Positions 54,187 through 64,000 of a stretch of 64,000 nt of DNA are shown here, piece by piece. The translations under genes were made by a program, and so were the position numbers. Position 1 is the first letter of the stretch, and every line of letters starts with the position of its first letter. The notes beneath the pieces were generated by a model. That model was not told where the DNA came from. It was given only the letters and a program-made list of their open reading frames with translations, and made no database searches. This DNA is from Magnetococcales bacterium (lineage in GTDB: Bacteria; Pseudomonadota; Magnetococcia; Magnetococcales; JADFYX01), in contig PEAM01000009.1 of NCBI GenBank assembly GCA_002753565.1, positions 1-64,000 of the forward strand. The letters run 5' to 3'.

Positions 54187-55124
54187 ATTGGTTGATAGTC
54201 TCTGAATTCAGGTTGAGAAGTGTGTTGGCTGTTGCCAGAAAGCTGATTTTTCTCTATTGGTCTTACATCCACAGACACCTCAAGTTGATGTTGCGATCCA
54301 CCAATGATCACGCCACTTATGGGAGCCACATCGCTGTAGTCTCGCCCCCATCCTACCATAATATGGCGCTCTCCGGCAATCATGTTGTTGGTTGGGTCCA
54401 GGGGTATCCAGCCGAGATCGGGTATTTTAATGGCCAGCCAGGCATGGGAGGCGTCGACGCCAACCAATCGAGCTTTTCCGGGGGGGGGTTGGGTCTCCAG
54501 ATAGCCGCTGACATAGCGGGCCGGGAGGCCCAAAGCACGCAGGCAGGCAATTTGCAAATGGGCAAAATCCTGACAAACACCCTGACGGGTGGACATGACT
54601 TCAGTGAGGGGCGTGGTTATATTGGTGCTGCCAGGGGTATAGCTGAACTCCCGGTTGATACGGGCCGTCAAATCCAGAGCCGCCGCCACGATGGGTCGGC
54701 CGGGAGGAAAGGATTCCCGAGCAAAGGCTTCGATGGATCGGGTGTGCTTGATCATGGGGGAGTCCAGGAGAAACAGCCGGTCCAGGCGGGCATCACTATC
54801 CCTGTCCTCTCTGATCCTCTGTATCGCCACATCCCACGGCAGGCTGTTTTCAGGCTGGATAAGGGGAGATTGGCGGGTTGTTACATCGCTTGTTGCCGTA
54901 ATGGTTAATATTTTGTGGGGCTTGTGAATCTCAAAATAGTGTCCGGCATTACCAAAGCGGTCCACTCTCTCCTCCAACAGGCTCGCTTGAGGGGAAATCC
55001 GAACCTGAAAGTTGCTGCAACTCTGAAACAGGGTGTTTCGGGGCGAGAGCAACAGCAGGTTGTAGGAGAGAGAGACCGGCTCATCATACCGGTATCGGGT
55101 TCGGTGGGTGATACGATAATCCAT
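54183..55124 (-). CDS. Transglutaminase-like cysteine peptidase family protein
   Basis: This is a 313-aa protein with an N-terminal beta domain (MDYRITHRTRYRYDEPVSLS) and a catalytic core with Cys in TRQGVCQDFAHLQIACLRALG, His in ASHAWLAIKIP and Asp in IPLDPTNN. All three catalytic residues are present. Cytoplasmic; no signal peptide. It lies 11 bases after the ATP-grasp/alpha-E fusion gene and overlaps the 1117-aa gene by four bases. Predicted to act as an amidase or peptidase partner of the ATP-grasp proteins. Confidence 0.92.
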   Translation of the reverse strand: MDYRITHRTRYRYDEPVSLSYNLLLLSPRNTLFQSCSNFQVRISPQASLLEERVDRFGNAGHYFEIHKPHKILTITATSDVTTRQSPLIQPENSLPWDVAIQRIREDRDSDARLDRLFLLDSPMIKHTRSIEAFARESFPPGRPIVAAALDLTARINREFSYTPGSTNITTPLTEVMSTRQGVCQDFAHLQIACLRALGLPARYVSGYLETQPPPGKARLVGVDASHAWLAIKIPDLGWIPLDPTNNMIAGERHIMVGWGRDYSDVAPISGVIIGGSQHQLEVSVDVRPIEKNQLSGNSQHTSQPEFRDYQPI

Positions 55125-55135
55125 GGTTACCCGGC

Positions 55136-57700
55136 TCAGAAGATGGCTGCCAGCCGCTTGCGCAGCTGGGTATGTTGGAAAAAACTATTCGATAAGGTGA
55201 CCGAATAGAGCGGTAACAGGGTGCTGATATGGCTTAATAAATGGGCCAGATTGGGTCTGTAGGCCTCTTCCCGTGACAAGCTGGCAAGCTGCTCTGGTAC
55301 GGCAAGCCGCAGGGCCGATAGTGCCTCCAGGGTCAACCTGCCCTCTGGGGAACGATGAGAGGGGAGGTGGCGTGCCCGGGGAAGGTGGGCGGTGTGATCG
55401 TCCAGAGCCTGGATCTGGAAGGCCAGAGAGCGTGGGTTTGTCTCGTCCAGCAAGATCAGGTCGAGTACGGGTCGGGCCTCCAGGCGAGAGCGATAGCGTC
55501 GGCGGAAGGTGATCAGGCTCTCGGTGATGGAGAGCAGACACTCAAAAATGGCGCTCTCATGTTGGGTGTGAATCTCCTTGGCCAAGGTACCTTCCACCAA
55601 GCCAATGGTAAAGATGGCTCGCTCCAACCGTCGGCCAGAGTTAATGAAACGCCACCCCTGTCCCTGGGTCATGCTCTCGATGGTTTGGCCAGAGAAGACC
55701 ATGAGCAGGGTGATGATGGCGTCGATCTCCCGGCGCATGTTTTTAAGTTTTAAATGGGGAGAGGGTTGCAACCCTTCCAGCCTCTTGATGATCTCCTGGA
55801 TAACCTGCCAGGTGTCGACGCTGAAACGTTCTCGAACTGTCTGAGCCGAGTAGACTAAAGATTCCAGGGTGTTACTGAGGGAGTTGTTGCGCTTGTTATC
55901 GACAATAGCTGCCAGCAACTCCTTTTCGGGGTCGGCCAGAAACGCCTCCTTCTCTTTACCCAAAAATCCAGGTGCGGCTCCAGTAATCTGCGCAAAGGCC
56001 ACCAACAGGCTCCGCAGGCAGTGAAGACGCTGATCATCGGGCAGGCCGCTCTCTTCGTTCCAAAGCAGGAGGATAACCCGGATAATACGGATGGAATACT
56101 CGGCCCGTTCCGCATATCGACCGATCCAAAACAGGTTTTCGGCCACCCGACTGGGCAGCTCTCCTACCAGGGGGGCCTCTTCGATGGGGCGCAGGGAACG
56201 TACCCGTGGTTTGAGAGGCGCCGGTTCATCCGATAACACCCACACCCCTTTGCTGATGTTGCGCCCCTCTTTCAACGCCCCTTCACGAGAGGAGAGCCTG
56301 ACCAACCCACCCGGCAACACCTCCATGTTTTCACTATTGGCGGTGATAAAGGTTCGTATCACCATGGCTTCTGGTTTGATGCGGTCGGAGCTGAGTATGG
56401 GGGTGGTTCCAGAGAGAAACCTCTGCTGCCCGACATACTGGGCCGGATTGCGTCGAATCCGTTCGAGAAGCTGCTCCCGTTGGGTTTTGTCGAGCTGTGC
56501 CCCAGACACAGCTGGTTCTCTGGCCAGGGGGCGCAGAGGTTTGATGACCAACTGGTCAAAGTTATCCTTCACATATTGGTACTGCAATCGGTCGCCACAC
56601 CACCAGGTGGGGGTGGAGGGCAGCAGGAGCTCTTCCCCCAGAAGGGTGCGACATAGGTTGGGCAGGAAAGGGATTAAACCAAGGTTTTCCATCATCCCGG
56701 TACCCAGAGGATTGGCCATGGCCAGACTACCCCGACGTAGCGCATGAATCAGGCCGGCCACCCCTTGCCGGCACTCTCCAAACAGCTCTAAAGGGTCACA
56801 CTCCATATCCGCCACCCGACGCAAAATGACATCCACCGGGCGAAGACCATCCAGGGTCTTCAGGGTCAGGCGTCCATTGCGTATGGTCAGGTCATCACTC
56901 TGGGCCAGGGTCAACCCAAGATAGTTGGCAAGAAACACCTGTTCAAAGTGTGTCTCCTGGGCTTTGGCATCTGCCATCAGGATAATATGGGGGTCTTCTT
57001 GGTTGTTGGGGGACAACAGCTCCAGATTGCTGCGCAGGGAGCTGAAGAAAGGGAGAAGTCGGCGCACATTGAGTTTTTTGAAAAAACCGGGAACAACCCG
57101 AGAGAGGATCATGCGGTTTTCTAGAACAAACCCCAGCCCTGAGGGGGTGTCCAAATGGTCAGACTGGACAAAAAACCTGCCATCACCTCCTCTGACAAGG
57201 TCGATGGCGCAAAAGGTCAGGGGGGCCGTTTTCGGCTCGGGTGGATGGGCCCCTTTCCAGGTTGGATGCCAGGCGGGATGGGAGAAAAAAAGCTCTGCCG
57301 GCAGGGTGCCATCCTTCAGCAGCTTTTCGGGTCCGGTCAGATCTGTCAAAATCCTGCCCAACAACCGTACCCTCTGCTGTAAGCCCCGCTCCAGTTGCAG
57401 CCACTCCTGGTTGTCGATGGGGTAGGGAAGCAGATCCAGCTCCCAGAGCCGTTTGGTGCTGTTGCCACTGCCATAAAGGTTATGGGTTAGGCCCGACTCG
57501 CGTAGCAGCCGTTGACACTCAACATGATGCTGACCAACCTGTTCCAGTCCCATCTGTTCCAGCTGCTCCAAAATCTCCTGCCAGACGGGTCGCACCATTC
57601 CGTCGGATGAGAACATCTCATCCCACCCCCCAGACAGGTTATAATCTTTCAACAGTTGTTCCAGGGAAGAGCCGGCAAGCATGTCAGGTTTTAAAATCAT
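55136..57700 (-). CDS. Circularly permuted ATP-grasp and alpha-E fusion protein
   Basis: This 854-aa protein opens the operon. Residues about 60-500 are a circularly permuted ATP-grasp unit (FCAIDLVRGGDGRFFVQSD, DTPSGLGFVLENRMI, VDVILRRVADMECDPLE, LVIKPLRPLAREPAVSG). The ATP-binding loop is divergent from the 483-aa paralogue. Residues about 525-840 are an alpha-E domain (RVAENLFWIGRYAERAEYSI, FINSGRRLERAIFTI). Fusion of the two domains supports direct physical cooperation of the separate genes 48306-50776. The 182-base gap before tamB holds its promoter region and no gene. Confidence 0.9.
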   Translation of the reverse strand: MILKPDMLAGSSLEQLLKDYNLSGGWDEMFSSDGMVRPVWQEILEQLEQMGLEQVGQHHVECQRLLRESGLTHNLYGSGNSTKRLWELDLLPYPIDNQEWLQLERGLQQRVRLLGRILTDLTGPEKLLKDGTLPAELFFSHPAWHPTWKGAHPPEPKTAPLTFCAIDLVRGGDGRFFVQSDHLDTPSGLGFVLENRMILSRVVPGFFKKLNVRRLLPFFSSLRSNLELLSPNNQEDPHIILMADAKAQETHFEQVFLANYLGLTLAQSDDLTIRNGRLTLKTLDGLRPVDVILRRVADMECDPLELFGECRQGVAGLIHALRRGSLAMANPLGTGMMENLGLIPFLPNLCRTLLGEELLLPSTPTWWCGDRLQYQYVKDNFDQLVIKPLRPLAREPAVSGAQLDKTQREQLLERIRRNPAQYVGQQRFLSGTTPILSSDRIKPEAMVIRTFITANSENMEVLPGGLVRLSSREGALKEGRNISKGVWVLSDEPAPLKPRVRSLRPIEEAPLVGELPSRVAENLFWIGRYAERAEYSIRIIRVILLLWNEESGLPDDQRLHCLRSLLVAFAQITGAAPGFLGKEKEAFLADPEKELLAAIVDNKRNNSLSNTLESLVYSAQTVRERFSVDTWQVIQEIIKRLEGLQPSPHLKLKNMRREIDAIITLLMVFSGQTIESMTQGQGWRFINSGRRLERAIFTIGLVEGTLAKEIHTQHESAIFECLLSITESLITFRRRYRSRLEARPVLDLILLDETNPRSLAFQIQALDDHTAHLPRARHLPSHRSPEGRLTLEALSALRLAVPEQLASLSREEAYRPNLAHLLSHISTLLPLYSVTLSNSFFQHTQLRKRLAAIF

Positions 57701-57882
57701 GGGTCAGTATCTTCAGTGCCATTCATCATAGACGAGGGATCAATCAGAAAAGGGGGACAGTATAGTATGGTCAAACAGATACGCAATAGAAAAATAACGT
57801 GTTTACTAATATTTACTGGGCCTGTCCGGGGTAATATCCCGACGTGAAACCGGCCCCTTTTGGCCAGGGGGTATTGGGGGGG

Positions 57883-60800
57883 CTAATACTCTTTTTTCCA
57901 CTGAATACCGAGGCTTCCCGCCTTGTTCTCCCCGGCCTCGGTTTCTATCACGACGTTGGGGCGAATTTCATACTCCATGGACACCTTGCCGCTTGCCTGT
58001 GCCGAGCCCTTTTCTACGCTCAGATAGCTTTTTTTGCCGATATATTTACCTGCTTTAACAGAAGGCTGGCCTTTTTCATCTTGTTTAAAATCCAACCTGT
58101 CCACCCCAATGGCCTGGTTGATACGATCCATAATCCCCGGTCCACCATCTCGTAGTGACTGGATGGTTGCCAGGAGTTGCACCGCTTGAAGGGATGAGAT
58201 TTGATCGCTTTTTTTATCAAAAAGCAGTCGGGATAGAATCTCCTCTTTGGGTAGGGCTGGCTGGCTGGAGAGTTCCATCTGCAGGGAGTCCGGCTGTCCC
58301 TTCAAGTTGATGCGTGCCGTCATATCCTTTTTACTGAGTACCCCCTGGATATCCAGCAGGGGTGATATCGGCACAGCTCCATCGAAGCGAATGGTACTGT
58401 TTGTCACATTAAATTGGCGACCCACCGCCTGGAAATGGCCCTGCTTAACCAACAAGGTGCCGATGACGACAGGTGAATGGGCCTGCCCGGTGATATCCAG
58501 GTGGCCCTGCCACTCTGAATCAAGCCCTTTGCCACGAACAAAAACCTGTCCAGGTAAGTTGACAGCCAGTCTAAGGTGGGTACGAAAAGGTTTTTTTTGG
58601 GGGGGGAGGGGGGTATCGGACTCCTCCTCGGTTTGCAACTCTCGCACATCCAGACGATCAAAACTTGTGCCGAGACTTTCGGGTAGAAAATAGGTGATTT
58701 TGCGGCTGGTTAGTTGCCCGGAGATGTCGGCGCTGTTTTTATTCCCTTTAGCCGATACGTTACCACTCAGTCTGGCGTACAGGTCATCGCGACGTAGAAT
58801 TACAGCCTTTTGAATGTTCAGATCCAGATGCCAGGGGAAGCCAACTTCAGGCCGTATCTCCAGCTGCCCCGACCCTCTTAATTTACCTTGTTCACCATCA
58901 CCAACCTCCAGGCGGACCAGTTTCAACAGAGTTCCCATGGCCTGGACCTCCAACACGCCCCGGTCAAAAACAGAGCCAGAGAGACCGTTTTCGTAGCGTA
59001 GATCGGTCACCTTGAGAACACCACGCATCTCTGGGGAGGCGAGGGTGCCGGACCAGAGCACGTCCGCCTTGGCATGCCCCTTGATAATCTGTTGGTCCAT
59101 CGGGAACATCTCTCCCAGTCGTTCCAGACGGGCAACCAGATGAAGCTCGGCTTGCAGCGCCCTGTTTTCTGGAAAGTCCAAAGCAAAGGGTTGCAGGCTG
59201 AGAGCGGCGGGCAGGTGAGCAGAAAAATGGACAGGCTCTTTGACCAGACCTGTCAAGGAGCCGTCTGCTGTCAGGCTGCCATGCTTCAAGGTGGCTTGGG
59301 CTTTGAGTTCACCAGAGGGGATGGTTGCCCCCGACAGGTCATTCAACTTGAGGTCAGAGAGTTTGAGTGTCGAGTGGATGCGTGGCTCTTTTGTGGTTCC
59401 ATCCAGTTGAGAGGTGAGCAGAATCTGACCCTGCCAGGGGGCGTGAGGATCTCCTGCCAGAGACAGAACCTGTGCCACGGGGATCGAAAGTAAAAGGTTT
59501 CCCGCTACCTGTTTGGCATCCAGTTTGGCCTGGACCTTGAGTGTACCCTGACCCCACTGCAGGTTCATGGGTGTCAAGGTCAGTTTTTTTGGCTCCATGA
59601 TGAGTTGGACCGCCCCGGCAAGCTGAAGGGGTTGTTGGTTGAGCGTGCCGCTCATCTCCTTCAAGGTTATCTGCAGAGGGTCGCCAAGCTGTTGAATCTC
59701 TGCCACAGCGTGAAGCATAAAGGGGGTGAGGCTCTCCCCTTGGGCCTGGATGGCAACCGTCAGGGGGGCTGTCAGTGGACCCTTGACTTCGATACTGCCC
59801 ATACGGGAGTCAACACCGCCAGCCGAGGCTCCCGTCCAGTGTGTCTGCAGAGTGAGTTGGGGGGGTCGGGTTAGCTCGGCTATCTCTCCTTCCAGGGTTA
59901 AAGACCGAACAGACGCCCCGCTGTAGTGTAGGTTTGTGGCTTTTGCGGTGGCTTTTACCCCCTGGGACCCTGTAGCTTTGTCGGCTGTCAGATGCAGTTT
60001 CAGATCGGCTTCTCCTGCCATGGGCAGGTTGATCAGTCGCCCCAGAGATGCCAGACTTCCAGCTCTTCCGTCCAATCTCCCCCAAACCAGACCGGAGGAG
60101 GGGTGTAGGGTAAGGGTTCCCGCCAGTTTGCCATCGGGAAAGGTCAGAGTCGCATCGTTAAAGAGTATCTCTCTCGAAGGCATTTGTCTGAAGGGTGCTA
60201 CAAGCTGGATGGTCTCTTTGTCCTGGGTCAAATTCAGTTGCAACACCCCTTCAGGATGGGTAGCCGTTTGGGCCAGGTTTACCACGGCTGCCAGCCGTTC
60301 AGACCGATGGTTCGCCAAGCTGGGGTCTGCCACCGACAGGGTCATCTCTATTTTTGGGTCATCCAACGCCCCGGTCAGGGTGGTTCGTGCGGTTAACTTT
60401 CCGGCTATTGGGGTGCCAAGAGGTTGGGATAGAACGGCGAGGTCGGCAATGGTGAGGGTTGTCTCCAGCCGGGTGGTGTGGGCGTTTAGATCGATGTACC
60501 CATTGCCATCCATCACCATTTTTGCCCCTTGCAGATGCAGGGCGTGGAGCTGGATCGCCTTACCCTCTTCAACGGTATCCAACCGGGCAGACCAGCGGTG
60601 TGTTTCACCCAGCAAAACCGCCAAGGCTGGGTCCACCCCTTTAAAGTGGGCGAGGGGAGCCACTGTGGCCGCTATCTTCATCGAGCCAACAAGGTTGTTC
60701 AAGTTCCACTCCCCTGACCCTTCCAGGGCAAGGCTGGAGCTGGTTGCCTTGAGATGATGGAGGATCAGAGTGTCAGCCTTTGGCATAAAAGCCTTCAGTT

Positions 60801-62160
60801 CAAGATCCATCTCCCGGTCGGGCCAGGCCGGCTGGTCACGCCAACGCAAGCCACCAAGATGGCCACCACCCCGGATGGCAAGTTCGTGCATGCCTTCAGA
60901 GAGGGGCTGATCCTGATCTATTGTCATCTGCCAATCCCCTTTCTCTACCTGAAACCCCGGCAGGGTAATCTGGTCGAGATGAGCTTTAACAGCTAACCCC
61001 GACGAGTGGCTGTCGCCGTAGAGATTGACCGACACAACAGCCGCTCCCGTCAGAGGCATGCCCAACAGGTGGGAAACCGCTTCCAATCGGGGCAGATCCA
61101 CCTGCCACTGCCCCTGCAGCAGGTTCTGACCATGCTGATCTTCCAGGGTGCCAACCAAGGTTGGTCCTTGGGGAATGTTCAGAGCATGTTCAAGGCTAAA
61201 GCCTCCGCTGGCCAGGGTTCGATAGCGGGCTGTAAACGGGGTCTCTTCGCGAAGAAGGGGTTGGATCTCTTTGGGTAGCAGCGTGGCCTCGGGCAGTACG
61301 GAGCCGGCTAAATCAGCTGAGATCGACGCCAGAGAGCCGCTCAGAAGAAGGGTGGTTTTCAGGGTGCCAAGCTCAGAGGTTTGGGCGGTTAATTGGCCCT
61401 GCCAGAGATCGGTACGACCCTGGCCATTCACATCCAGCACAACGGTGCCAAAAGAATGCTGGAGTAGAGCGTCGAGCAGGCCAGAACTGTCTTGTGCCTG
61501 CATTTTTAACGTCAACGAGAGAGGCGCATGCTGTGGAATGCTGGCATCCAGCTTTAAAAAGGTCCCTTTTTGGTCCCTGCGTTGAGCATCGATTTGAACG
61601 TGAAGCTGTTGTTCTCTGCCCACTGTCTCAGTACGCAGGAATCCATCCAGAGAGAAGGTTGCACCTCCAGGAAGAATCTCCTCTCCCAGTTGCAGACTTT
61701 TGACCTTGACGTGGTGGAGTTGCAAAAAGCTGGGAATAACCGGAGCAAAGGCGCCCTGCTCAGGGGTAGAGTGTGACGGGGTGGATGGTGAATCGGCAGG
61801 TTGGCGCAAAAACACCATGCTGTCAGCCTGCAGATTTTTGAAGAGAACCTCTCCGCCAAAAAGCCCTTGGGGCGAAAGGGACCACTGCAGGTGGTTCAGT
61901 GTCAGCCAGGGGCCGGTCGGGTCGGAGAGGGTCAGGGTATCCAGTTGGATATCAAAGGGGATCACCCCCTGTAGCTGACCGATTTTAACTGTCTGCTCCT
62001 CCCCCGAAAGATGGCTGCTTAACGTCTGGGCAAGGTGTTGCCGACCCTGTTCGGTTTGCAGTAAACCAAACAGGGTTCCCGTCAACACAACCAGCAGCCA
62101 AACCCCATGGAACAGCCAGACAAGAGGCCGCCAGAGAAAGTGTTTCCATTGAATCGTCAT
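57883..62160 (-). CDS. tamB: TamB, translocation and assembly module protein
   Basis: This is a 1425-aa periplasm-spanning protein with an N-terminal anchor helix (residues about 10-32), a very long beta-rich body of AsmA/TamB-type repeats and the C-terminal TamB (DUF490) domain (HFQAVGRQFNVTNSTIRFDG, SRLLFDKKSDQISSLQAVQL, and GKYIGKKSYLSVEKGSA). TamB works with TamA in outer-membrane protein assembly and in moving phospholipid to the outer membrane. It starts three bases after the tamA stop, so they are one operon. Confidence 0.95.
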   Translation of the reverse strand: MTIQWKHFLWRPLVWLFHGVWLLVVLTGTLFGLLQTEQGRQHLAQTLSSHLSGEEQTVKIGQLQGVIPFDIQLDTLTLSDPTGPWLTLNHLQWSLSPQGLFGGEVLFKNLQADSMVFLRQPADSPSTPSHSTPEQGAFAPVIPSFLQLHHVKVKSLQLGEEILPGGATFSLDGFLRTETVGREQQLHVQIDAQRRDQKGTFLKLDASIPQHAPLSLTLKMQAQDSSGLLDALLQHSFGTVVLDVNGQGRTDLWQGQLTAQTSELGTLKTTLLLSGSLASISADLAGSVLPEATLLPKEIQPLLREETPFTARYRTLASGGFSLEHALNIPQGPTLVGTLEDQHGQNLLQGQWQVDLPRLEAVSHLLGMPLTGAAVVSVNLYGDSHSSGLAVKAHLDQITLPGFQVEKGDWQMTIDQDQPLSEGMHELAIRGGGHLGGLRWRDQPAWPDREMDLELKAFMPKADTLILHHLKATSSSLALEGSGEWNLNNLVGSMKIAATVAPLAHFKGVDPALAVLLGETHRWSARLDTVEEGKAIQLHALHLQGAKMVMDGNGYIDLNAHTTRLETTLTIADLAVLSQPLGTPIAGKLTARTTLTGALDDPKIEMTLSVADPSLANHRSERLAAVVNLAQTATHPEGVLQLNLTQDKETIQLVAPFRQMPSREILFNDATLTFPDGKLAGTLTLHPSSGLVWGRLDGRAGSLASLGRLINLPMAGEADLKLHLTADKATGSQGVKATAKATNLHYSGASVRSLTLEGEIAELTRPPQLTLQTHWTGASAGGVDSRMGSIEVKGPLTAPLTVAIQAQGESLTPFMLHAVAEIQQLGDPLQITLKEMSGTLNQQPLQLAGAVQLIMEPKKLTLTPMNLQWGQGTLKVQAKLDAKQVAGNLLLSIPVAQVLSLAGDPHAPWQGQILLTSQLDGTTKEPRIHSTLKLSDLKLNDLSGATIPSGELKAQATLKHGSLTADGSLTGLVKEPVHFSAHLPAALSLQPFALDFPENRALQAELHLVARLERLGEMFPMDQQIIKGHAKADVLWSGTLASPEMRGVLKVTDLRYENGLSGSVFDRGVLEVQAMGTLLKLVRLEVGDGEQGKLRGSGQLEIRPEVGFPWHLDLNIQKAVILRRDDLYARLSGNVSAKGNKNSADISGQLTSRKITYFLPESLGTSFDRLDVRELQTEEESDTPLPPQKKPFRTHLRLAVNLPGQVFVRGKGLDSEWQGHLDITGQAHSPVVIGTLLVKQGHFQAVGRQFNVTNSTIRFDGAVPISPLLDIQGVLSKKDMTARINLKGQPDSLQMELSSQPALPKEEILSRLLFDKKSDQISSLQAVQLLATIQSLRDGGPGIMDRINQAIGVDRLDFKQDEKGQPSVKAGKYIGKKSYLSVEKGSAQASGKVSMEYEIRPNVVIETEAGENKAGSLGIQWKKEY

Positions 62161-62163
62161 CGT

Positions 62164-64000
62164 CTAAAAAGCCTGACCAATACTAAGAAGAACCTGCACG
62201 GCATCATCGACACCGTCCCGTCTGTTCAAAGGAACCCCTACATCCAGCCGCAAAGGCCCCAAGGGGGTGCCATAACGAAGACCGACACCAGCACTGACAA
62301 AAAGAGCGTCGCCATTCAGGTTGGGTACTCTCTCTTTAAAGGCACCGCCAGCATCGACAAAAAAGACTGACTGAATCTGTTCGGTCAGGTCAAGGCGGAC
62401 CTCCCCGGCCATCTCCAGAGTGGAGAGGCCACCCGCAGGATGTCGATCTTCATCCAGGGGGCTGGCCAGTTGATAGCCATAGCCACGAATGGAGCCACCA
62501 CCACCAGAAAAAAACCGTTCATCCGGCAAAACCCTTTCCAGAGCCGGACCGGCAATGATCCCTGCCCCAAAACGTCCCGCCAACACCATGCGGGGGGATT
62601 GTGTCAGTAAATGGTAGCCGGTCAACTGGCCGTGCATTTTAACAAAAGAGGCACTCTCACCAAAAAGAACCAGGGTTGGGTCGGCCTGAAGGTTTGCCCG
62701 CCACCCCTGGGAGGGGTTGAACAGGTCGTCGCTGCGATCTGTCAGCCAACGGATGGGGGTGGAAAAGAGCCCTTCAAAATCGTGGTCATTCGTGCCACGA
62801 TCCTGAAGATAGACCGATCGAAAACGCCCCCCCACAGAGAGGGTACCGCCCGATGGCAGCACTCTTCCCAAGGAAACCCCCCAAGTTGTCGATGCCTTTT
62901 CGTAGGCGGGGGCGTGTTCCAGGTCCAGGCCGGACTCCAAGGAGAGGGTTTGATTGGGCAGGAGAAAATGGGGTTTGGTCAACACCGCCAAAGCGTGGGC
63001 ATCGGTGGTGGAGATCGATCCAGTCAGCGCCAGCTTTTCAGCGCGTCCCAGAATGTTCCGATGCTCCCATCCTGCGGTAAAACGGGGGCCTCGGTCGGTG
63101 TGATAGGCAACACCAGCCTTGATGGTCCGGCTTAAACTCTCCGTTACAACAACCTCTACAGGCCAGAGCCCGTCTGCCGTTTCCGAAGAGGCCAGAGCCA
63201 GACGTACCGTCGAAAAAAGGCCCGTATCCAATAGCTGGCGCTGAGCGGTTTGGAGTAATTCCGGCTTGTACAGATCTCCCGGTTGCCAAGGTATTCGCTC
63301 CAGGGCAAAAGCCCGGTCGGTCTCCACCAATCCGGTAACTGTCGAGTGTCCCAGTTTAACCAAGGGGCCAGGTTCTACGGTCAGGGTTAGGTCGAGGCTG
63401 CGGCGCTGATGGATCACCACAGCGTCCCGGCCTGTTAGGGCAGCAAAAGCCCTGCCTTGCTCTTTCAGGCGAGAGAGTACTCTTTTTTCTATATCCAAAA
63501 CCACCGCTGTCTGGGCTGGGCTGCCGGTTGTCCAGCCCAGGCCATCCGGGGAAGGGAGGGGAAGTTCGGCATCAGAATCGTTGACTGTTTGAATGTCAAT
63601 CCGTCCCAACTGGTACATCGGTCCGGTCTCAATACGAAACAAAACCGAACGCTGGCCATTTTTCTCCTGGGTTCTGCCATCAACCCGGCTGGCATAGTAC
63701 CCCTGAGAGCGCAACGCTTCCAAAAAGGTTTTTCGGTCGCTATCAACCCGGTTTTCTAATGTGAGTAAACTTAAAGGGGGGTTGTTGCGGCGATCGATGG
63801 TGACAGAGTTGCTCTCCAACAACGTCAGAAGGTCTTTATCCTGAATCCCTTCAATCTGGACATCGTAGGCGTAGCTTTTATCCCTGTTACCCTCCCCCAG
63901 GGCCAAACCCACTCTCCCCATCACCACGAGAACCACCATTAGCACCATCAACGGGATGGCACTTGCCCAGCCTGTTCGGATAGGCCTGCAACCATTTTGA
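62164..64000 (-). CDS. tamA: TamA, Omp85-family outer membrane protein (5' end beyond window)
   Basis: At least 595 aa are visible from the internal TTG at 63951. The frame has no stop up to base 64000 and reads through a basic then hydrophobic stretch (CRPIRTGWASAIPLMVLMVV) that looks like a signal peptide, so the real start is probably outside the window. Three POTRA domains (about 28-260) are followed by a 16-strand surface-antigen barrel with the RGYGYQLASPLDEDRHPAGG motif of Omp85 proteins and a C-terminal GQAF ending in phenylalanine. Confidence 0.93.
   Translation of the reverse strand, partial: QNGCRPIRTGWASAIPLMVLMVVLVVMGRVGLALGEGNRDKSYAYDVQIEGIQDKDLLTLLESNSVTIDRRNNPPLSLLTLENRVDSDRKTFLEALRSQGYYASRVDGRTQEKNGQRSVLFRIETGPMYQLGRIDIQTVNDSDAELPLPSPDGLGWTTGSPAQTAVVLDIEKRVLSRLKEQGRAFAALTGRDAVVIHQRRSLDLTLTVEPGPLVKLGHSTVTGLVETDRAFALERIPWQPGDLYKPELLQTAQRQLLDTGLFSTVRLALASSETADGLWPVEVVVTESLSRTIKAGVAYHTDRGPRFTAGWEHRNILGRAEKLALTGSISTTDAHALAVLTKPHFLLPNQTLSLESGLDLEHAPAYEKASTTWGVSLGRVLPSGGTLSVGGRFRSVYLQDRGTNDHDFEGLFSTPIRWLTDRSDDLFNPSQGWRANLQADPTLVLFGESASFVKMHGQLTGYHLLTQSPRMVLAGRFGAGIIAGPALERVLPDERFFSGGGGSIRGYGYQLASPLDEDRHPAGGLSTLEMAGEVRLDLTEQIQSVFFVDAGGAFKERVPNLNGDALFVSAGVGLRYGTPLGPLRLDVGVPLNRRDGVDDAVQVLLSIGQAF

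Overview
The window looks like chromosome from a Gram-negative, aerobic to microaerophilic proteobacterium. It has TamA/TamB outer-membrane assembly genes, an aa3-type and a cbb3-type terminal oxidase, TolC-linked type I secretion and cobalamin nucleotide-loop genes. A deep-branching alphaproteobacterium (for example the Magnetococcus group) would fit, but this is an impression from gene content and not a result of comparison.

Layout. (1) Bases 5-14196 are an integrated mobile element of about 14.1 kb inserted in the 3' half of a tRNA-Ala(GGC) gene. A 50-bp direct repeat of the tRNA 3' half (5-54 and 14147-14196) marks its ends, and paired GAGTGTGCC-type sites near both ends look like integrase arm sites. 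The core, all on the minus strand, is a tyrosine integrase, an AlpA/Xis-like protein, a primase-helicase and several small DNA-binding proteins, one resembling a phage small terminase. No capsid, tail, large terminase or conjugation genes are seen, so a satellite-like or plasmid-like integrative element is the best description. Its left third is cargo: a 476-aa multi-pass membrane protein, a ProQ/FinO RNA chaperone with a small partner, and a DUF4747 protein paired with a four-helix membrane protein. This cargo is the best place in the window to look for an undescribed (possibly anti-phage) function.

(2) 14415-22300: a hybrid histidine kinase, then seven genes (cbiB, cobD, cobO, cobU, cobT, cobC, cobS) that together attach the aminopropanol arm, adenosylate and assemble the lower nucleotide loop of cobalamin. 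No corrin-ring genes are present here.

(3) 22318-38209: respiratory block. ctaB (heme O synthase); the aa3 operon ctaE-sco-ctaC-ctaD plus a 37-aa membrane protein overlapping ctaD; the ccoG-ccoH-ccoQ operon; divergent ccoNOP with an FNR-like box between; and ccoS, ccoI and a SafE/DsbD-like membrane protein for cbb3 maturation. The oxidase subunit I carries the A2-type YSHP motif, and ccoQ is displaced from its usual place between ccoO and ccoP.

(4) 38331-44476: a type I secretion locus in which the ABC transporter and the HlyD-type membrane fusion protein are one 998-aa polypeptide, followed by a TolC homologue and a convergent SapC-domain membrane protein.

(5) 44600-48273: small zinc-ribbon protein, TatD nuclease with a 54-aa membrane protein, and a ChrA chromate transporter, with several strong inverted repeats between genes.

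(6) 48306-57700: a five-gene minus-strand operon of two circularly permuted ATP-grasp proteins, alpha-E domains and two transglutaminase-like proteins, a known but functionally unresolved peptide-modification type cluster. (7) 57883-64000: tamB and tamA, the latter running off the window end.
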